In this document: piece by piece, positions 60,959 through 64,000 of the stretch
How positions within the stretch are numbered: position 1 is the stretch's first letter
Layout of the letters: each line of letters starts with the position of its first letter
Notes under the pieces: generated by a model
The model's input: only the letters and a program-made list of their open reading frames with translations
Database searches by the model: none
Told to the model about the DNA's origin: nothing
Position numbers and translations under genes: made by a program
NCBI GenBank assembly: GCA_044464225.1
Contig: JBIQLN010000004.1
Coordinates: forward strand, 120,461 to 184,460
Source of the DNA: 66-474 sp044464225
GTDB lineage: Bacteria > Pseudomonadota > Gammaproteobacteria > Xanthomonadales > Rhodanobacteraceae
Length of the DNA stretch: 64,000 nucleotides
Reading direction: 5' to 3'

Positions 60959-61622
60959 TTGTGCGTGCACCAAGACAGACCGACATCCATGCCCTTTTCC
61001 GCGCCCCTCCCAGGGGCGCGGGTAACTGCTCTTTGTTTGGCCAAAGAGAAGTTGCCAAGAGAAAGGCCACCCCGGTGCGGCGTTTTTCGTCCATCGATGG
61101 ACGAAAAATCCGTGCGGGCCGGCCGGGCTTGCCGACGCGCCATCCCTGGCGCGGCGGCAAGCGGGCGCAATCCATTGCGCTCGCGCTTCGCGCGCGTTCG
61201 CTTCGCTCCGCCCTTCGGGCCTTTTCGTCCGGCCCCCACCGCAGCACAGGGGCCCCGGAAAAGCTCTGCTTCGATGGCGGCCATCCGGGCCTGGCTCGAG
61301 CCGAGACCACGCAATCTGCCTTGCGACGAGTGCGCGCAGGAGGCGCGCCAAGCAGGGGTCCCTCGAACACGGTGAGCGGACGCCGGATCAGTCCGAAGGA
61401 TGGCGCGCAGGATGGACGCCAGTTCGCCGCAGGGCCATGGATGGCCCGTCGGCGAACCCCGGCGGCCGCTCACGGACCCGCAGCCCATGGATGGGCGGAG
61501 GGCGTGTTCGCGGGGTGGCCTTTCTTTGGGCCACTTTTCTTTGGCCATGCAAAGAAAGGTGGTTCGCCCGCCCGGGAGGCGCGCGAAAAAAGACAGGGAT
61601 GTCGAATCGGCATCGAGCACAA
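60959..61622. repeat. Inverted-repeat element with ~190-bp arms
   Basis: The arms 60959-61150 and 61434-61622 are imperfect reverse complements along their length: TTGTGC at the ends, GACATCC, CTTT and CGCGCC near them, TTTGGCCAAAGAGAAGTTGC against TTTCTTTGGCCATGCAAAG, GAAAGGCCACCCCG against CGGGGTGGCCTTTC, and GCCGACGCGCCATCC against its counterpart. A 283-bp spacer lies between. No ORF with a ribosome-binding site is seen inside. Confidence 0.75.
61083..61108. repeat. 26-bp perfect palindrome
   Basis: TTTTTCGTCCATC followed by its exact reverse complement GATGGACGAAAAA. It lies in the left arm of the inverted-repeat element. There is no U-tract after the stem on either strand, so it is not an ordinary terminator. 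Confidence 0.85.
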
Positions 61623-61625
61623 CGA

Positions 61626-63383
61626 TCAAAACGGCCAGATCTTCGGAATCAGGAGCATCGACAGGGCGCAGAACAGCGCAATCAGCGGCACGCCGACCTT
61701 GGTGAAATCGAGGAAGCGGTAACCGCCAGCGTAATACACCATCGTGTTGGTCGGATACCCGACCGGCGTCGCGAATGAAGTCGCGGCGGCGAACGCGACC
61801 GCCACCACGAATGGACGCGGGTCGGCGTGCACCGCGTGCGCGACACTGGCGGCGATGCCGACCATCAGCACCACCGACGGATTGTGGCCCATCAATTCGG
61901 TCAGCAGCGCGGTGAGCACGTACACCATCGCGAGCGCCGCAATCGGGCCGTGATTGCCGACGATGTCGAGCGCACCGTTGACCACCACGTGCGCCAGCCC
62001 GGTTGTCTCCATCGCGATGCCGAGCGGCAGGATAGCACCGAGCAGGATGATGATTTTCCAGTCCATGCCCTGGTACACGTCCTTGCGGCCGAAGCAGCGC
62101 GTCAGCGCCATCGCGGCCACGCCGCAGATCGCGGCGATGGGAATCGGCAGCCAGCGCAGCGCGGAAACGATCACCACGGCCGCCATGATGCCGATTGCAA
62201 CGAACGCCTTGTAACGCGGGCGCCGCGCATCGTCGCGTTCGTTCAGCACCACGAAACGGTCGTCGCGGCGCAGGCGTTTCACCGCATCGGCCGGCAGCAG
62301 CATCATCAACACGTCGCCGGTCTGGAATGCGACGTCGCGGATCTGGTCCCGCAACAGGTGCCCCCGGCGATGGATGCCGAGCACGGTCGCGTCGTAGCTG
62401 GGTTGCAGGTCGAGATCGCGCAGCGTGCGATCCTCGGCGGTACTGGCCGGTGCGATCATCGCCTCGACGAGTACGTTGGCCTTGTCGCCGTTCTCGGCGT
62501 GGGTGAATTCCGGATTGATTTCCAGGCCTGCGTGCTTGCGGAATTGTTCGAGCTTGTCCCATTCGCCGCGCACCAGCAGCACGTCGCCCGCACTGAGCTT
62601 CTGGGTACGCGGCGACCACATGTGCTGATCGCCCCGCAGCAATTCGAGGGGGTATACGCCCTGTTCCCCCAGCCGCGCCTCGGCGATGGTCTGCCCGACC
62701 ACGGTGGAATCGGACATCACCTTCAGTTCGGTGACGTACTTGCCTACCTGCAGCGGACCGGAAATGGCGTTGTCGAGGTGCTTCGGCAGCAGCCAGCGCC
62801 CGATCACCATCAGATAGATGATCCCCGCCACGGCCAGCATCACGCCGAGTGGCGTGAATTCGAAAATCCCGAACGGCTGCAGCCCCTGCTTCTGCGCCAG
62901 CGAGTCGACGAGCAGGTTGGACGAAGTGCCGATCAGCGTGCACACGCCGCCCATCTGCGCCGCGAACGCCATCGGCATCAAGACGCGTGCAGGCGAGGTA
63001 TTGGTGCGCTGGCAAACCCTGAGTGCCAGCGGCAGGAAGGTGGCGACCAGCGCCGTGTTCTTGATGAATGCGCCGAGTGGCGCGATCGCCAGCATCATGC
63101 CCAGCGACAGCAGCCATGGATTGCGGATGCGCGACAGCAGGTTGATGATCGGATCCAGCGCGCCGGAGCGTTCGATGCCCAGCGCCAGCGCGAACATCGC
63201 CGCCACCGTTACCGTCGCCTCGTTGCTGAAGCCCGACAGCGCCTGCTCGGGCGAGACGATCCCCAGCGCCACCAGCAGGCCCAGCGTGATCAGGGCCACC
63301 AGGTCGACGCGCACCCTCTCGCTGGCGAACATCGCCATCGCGACCACGATGATCGCGGCAGTGGCCCACGCCTGCCACGTCAT
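61626..63383 (-). CDS. SLC13-family anion permease with two RCK/TrkA-C domains
   Basis: A 585-residue transporter of the divalent anion:Na+ symporter family. Seen: an N-terminal membrane half with QMGGVCTLIGTSSNLLVDSL, two TrkA-C/RCK_C-like soluble domains at about residues 215-275 and 300-365, and a C-terminal half with SFATPVGYPTNTMVYYAGGY, the family's second loop. It likely moves sulfate, thiosulfate or a dicarboxylate. Its place inside the molybdoenzyme gene set suggests export or import of the sulfur substrate or product. ATG 63383 was chosen. Confidence 0.9.
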   Translation of the reverse strand: MTWQAWATAAIIVVAMAMFASERVRVDLVALITLGLLVALGIVSPEQALSGFSNEATVTVAAMFALALGIERSGALDPIINLLSRIRNPWLLSLGMMLAIAPLGAFIKNTALVATFLPLALRVCQRTNTSPARVLMPMAFAAQMGGVCTLIGTSSNLLVDSLAQKQGLQPFGIFEFTPLGVMLAVAGIIYLMVIGRWLLPKHLDNAISGPLQVGKYVTELKVMSDSTVVGQTIAEARLGEQGVYPLELLRGDQHMWSPRTQKLSAGDVLLVRGEWDKLEQFRKHAGLEINPEFTHAENGDKANVLVEAMIAPASTAEDRTLRDLDLQPSYDATVLGIHRRGHLLRDQIRDVAFQTGDVLMMLLPADAVKRLRRDDRFVVLNERDDARRPRYKAFVAIGIMAAVVIVSALRWLPIPIAAICGVAAMALTRCFGRKDVYQGMDWKIIILLGAILPLGIAMETTGLAHVVVNGALDIVGNHGPIAALAMVYVLTALLTELMGHNPSVVLMVGIAASVAHAVHADPRPFVVAVAFAAATSFATPVGYPTNTMVYYAGGYRFLDFTKVGVPLIALFCALSMLLIPKIWPF

Positions 63384-63566
63384 GGGCGGCGATGCTCCTG
63401 TATGACGGGCAATTGCGGCACCTTCATCTTCCCCGAGTCCCCCGAATCTCCCGCGCGTGGATGGTGGTGACATGCGCCACCAGCCTGCCGATTGTGCCGC
63501 GGATTATGCGCATGCGGGTAAGCGCGGCGTTATTTCCAATGAACCGGTCGAATGCGGGCGCCGCCT

Positions 63567-63999
63567 TCAGGCGCCGATTCGCTCCAGCCGATGTCCCGGG
63601 ACCCGCGGCTCCGGATCGCGCTCCAGCCGCACCTTCAGGTCGAACCAGGCCGCCTGGCCGGTCACGGGATCGCCGTTGCCGTAGCGGGGGTTGCGGGCCC
63701 GCTCGCCGATCAGGTGGTTCAACAGGAACCCGTCCACGAATTCCGGCGCATTGTTCCGGAGGTTCCAGGCGCCACGCTTCTTGCCGATGGCGTTCCATGT
63801 CCACACCGTACCGGGGGCGGTGGCGGCGTGCGCGCGCACCTGCACGCGTATGCGCGCGCGTTCCGATGCAAGCCATGTCCAGTCGCCGTCCTCGAGCGCG
63901 TGTTCCGCCAGGGTACGGGGGTGCACGTACAGCACGTTGCGTGCCGCGATCTGGCGCAGCCAGCGGTTCTGCGAACCCCACGCGTGGTACATGAACATC
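63567..63999 (-). CDS. Molybdopterin oxidoreductase catalytic subunit, C-terminal part (cut by window end)
   Basis: The last roughly 143 residues of a large molybdoenzyme; the rest lies beyond the window. The C-terminal molybdopterin-dinucleotide-binding domain is recognisable: MFMYHAWGSQNRWLRQIAAR, then VWTWNAIGKKRGAWNL, GFLLNHLIGERA and YGNGDPVTGQAAWFDLKVRL. SoeA of cytoplasmic sulfite dehydrogenase has a similar end by recall; DmsA/PsrA-type enzymes are alternatives. It is the first member of the set running minus-strand through the permease, Fe-S and anchor genes. Confidence 0.8.
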   Translation of the reverse strand, partial: MFMYHAWGSQNRWLRQIAARNVLYVHPRTLAEHALEDGDWTWLASERARIRVQVRAHAATAPGTVWTWNAIGKKRGAWNLRNNAPEFVDGFLLNHLIGERARNPRYGNGDPVTGQAAWFDLKVRLERDPEPRVPGHRLERIGA

Positions 64000-64000
64000 G

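Larger units (their letters stand above)
60938..61625. other. Intergenic region between permease and Fe-S genes, no gene
   Basis: This 688-bp stretch is almost entirely filled by the inverted-repeat element at 60959-61622. Open frames that cross it have no ribosome-binding site and no homology. It would interrupt an otherwise compact operon. Confidence 0.7.

Noticed and set aside
61083..61108. A terminator at the 26-bp palindrome
   Set aside because: The stem is flanked by T on the 5' side and A on the 3' side on both strands, so there is no U-tract after it.
60934..63378. An 814-codon minus-strand frame next to the SLC13 gene
   Set aside because: It shares the strand with the permease but in another frame, and runs across the inverted-repeat element. 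The permease frame has the membrane segments and family motifs.

Overview
The window is high-GC chromosomal DNA from a gammaproteobacterium. The gene set (def-fmt-rsmB, LysM-dprA-topA-tsaC, rpmB-rpmG, secB-gpsA), the codon use and the abundance of short palindromic REP repeats suggest Xanthomonadales (Lysobacterales), perhaps Rhodanobacteraceae. The genus cannot be settled from the sequence alone. A run of exactly 100 N at 8717-8816, inside a tandem REP array, marks this as a scaffolded draft assembly. I saw no rRNA, tRNA, CRISPR array, prophage, insertion sequence or transposase.

Layout. 1-2.5 kb: an LPS end (partial O-antigen ligase, WaaE-like glycosyltransferase, LpxL-type acyltransferase). 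3-8.4 kb: Rep helicase, an unknown protein, ArfB, a PlsC-like acyltransferase and a cNMP-domain/GGDEF protein. 8.4-9.1 kb: the REP array. 9.1-13.8 kb: a predicted ribosomal-peptide (RiPP) locus, the most interesting part. It holds a membrane cyclase-homology/TPR protein, two paralogous precursor peptides with nitrile-hydratase-like leaders, and a SagB-like FMN dehydrogenase. 14-17.7 kb: REP-bracketed GIY-YIG protein, ComM, UbiK, PII and a DUF1453-like membrane protein. 18-25.4 kb: MutM, a Gld-like ABC system with a DUF4340 partner, a fatty-acid desaturase and a second ABC pair. 25.9-31.6 kb: L33, L28, SecB, GpsA, a SNF2 helicase and a TPR protein.

31.6-43.5 kb is a surface-polysaccharide block. 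It contains two ArnT-like GT39 membrane transferases, a YrbL-like kinase, an O-antigen ligase, a WaaE-like GT2, gmd and rmd (GDP-D-rhamnose synthesis), and three paralogous glycosyltransferases of one distinctive family. 43.7-57.1 kb is housekeeping: rsmB, fmt, def, a LysM protein, dprA, topA, tsaC, an acyl-CoA-ligase-like protein, purD and an MFS-acyltransferase fusion. 57-64 kb: hemC, a DUF481 outer-membrane protein, and a membrane molybdoenzyme operon (catalytic subunit cut by the window end, SLC13 anion permease, four-cluster Fe-S subunit, DmsC/NrfD-type anchor). That operon resembles cytoplasmic sulfite dehydrogenase SoeABC. The permease and Fe-S genes are separated by a 664-bp non-coding element with arms of about 190 bp in inverted orientation.

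Working together: the RiPP genes form one compact divergent unit. The polysaccharide block would make GDP-D-rhamnose, assemble a rhamnose-containing glycan and ligate it to lipid A-core. The molybdoenzyme genes would couple oxidation or reduction of a small sulfur compound to the quinone pool. Family names come from recognised motifs, not from database searches.
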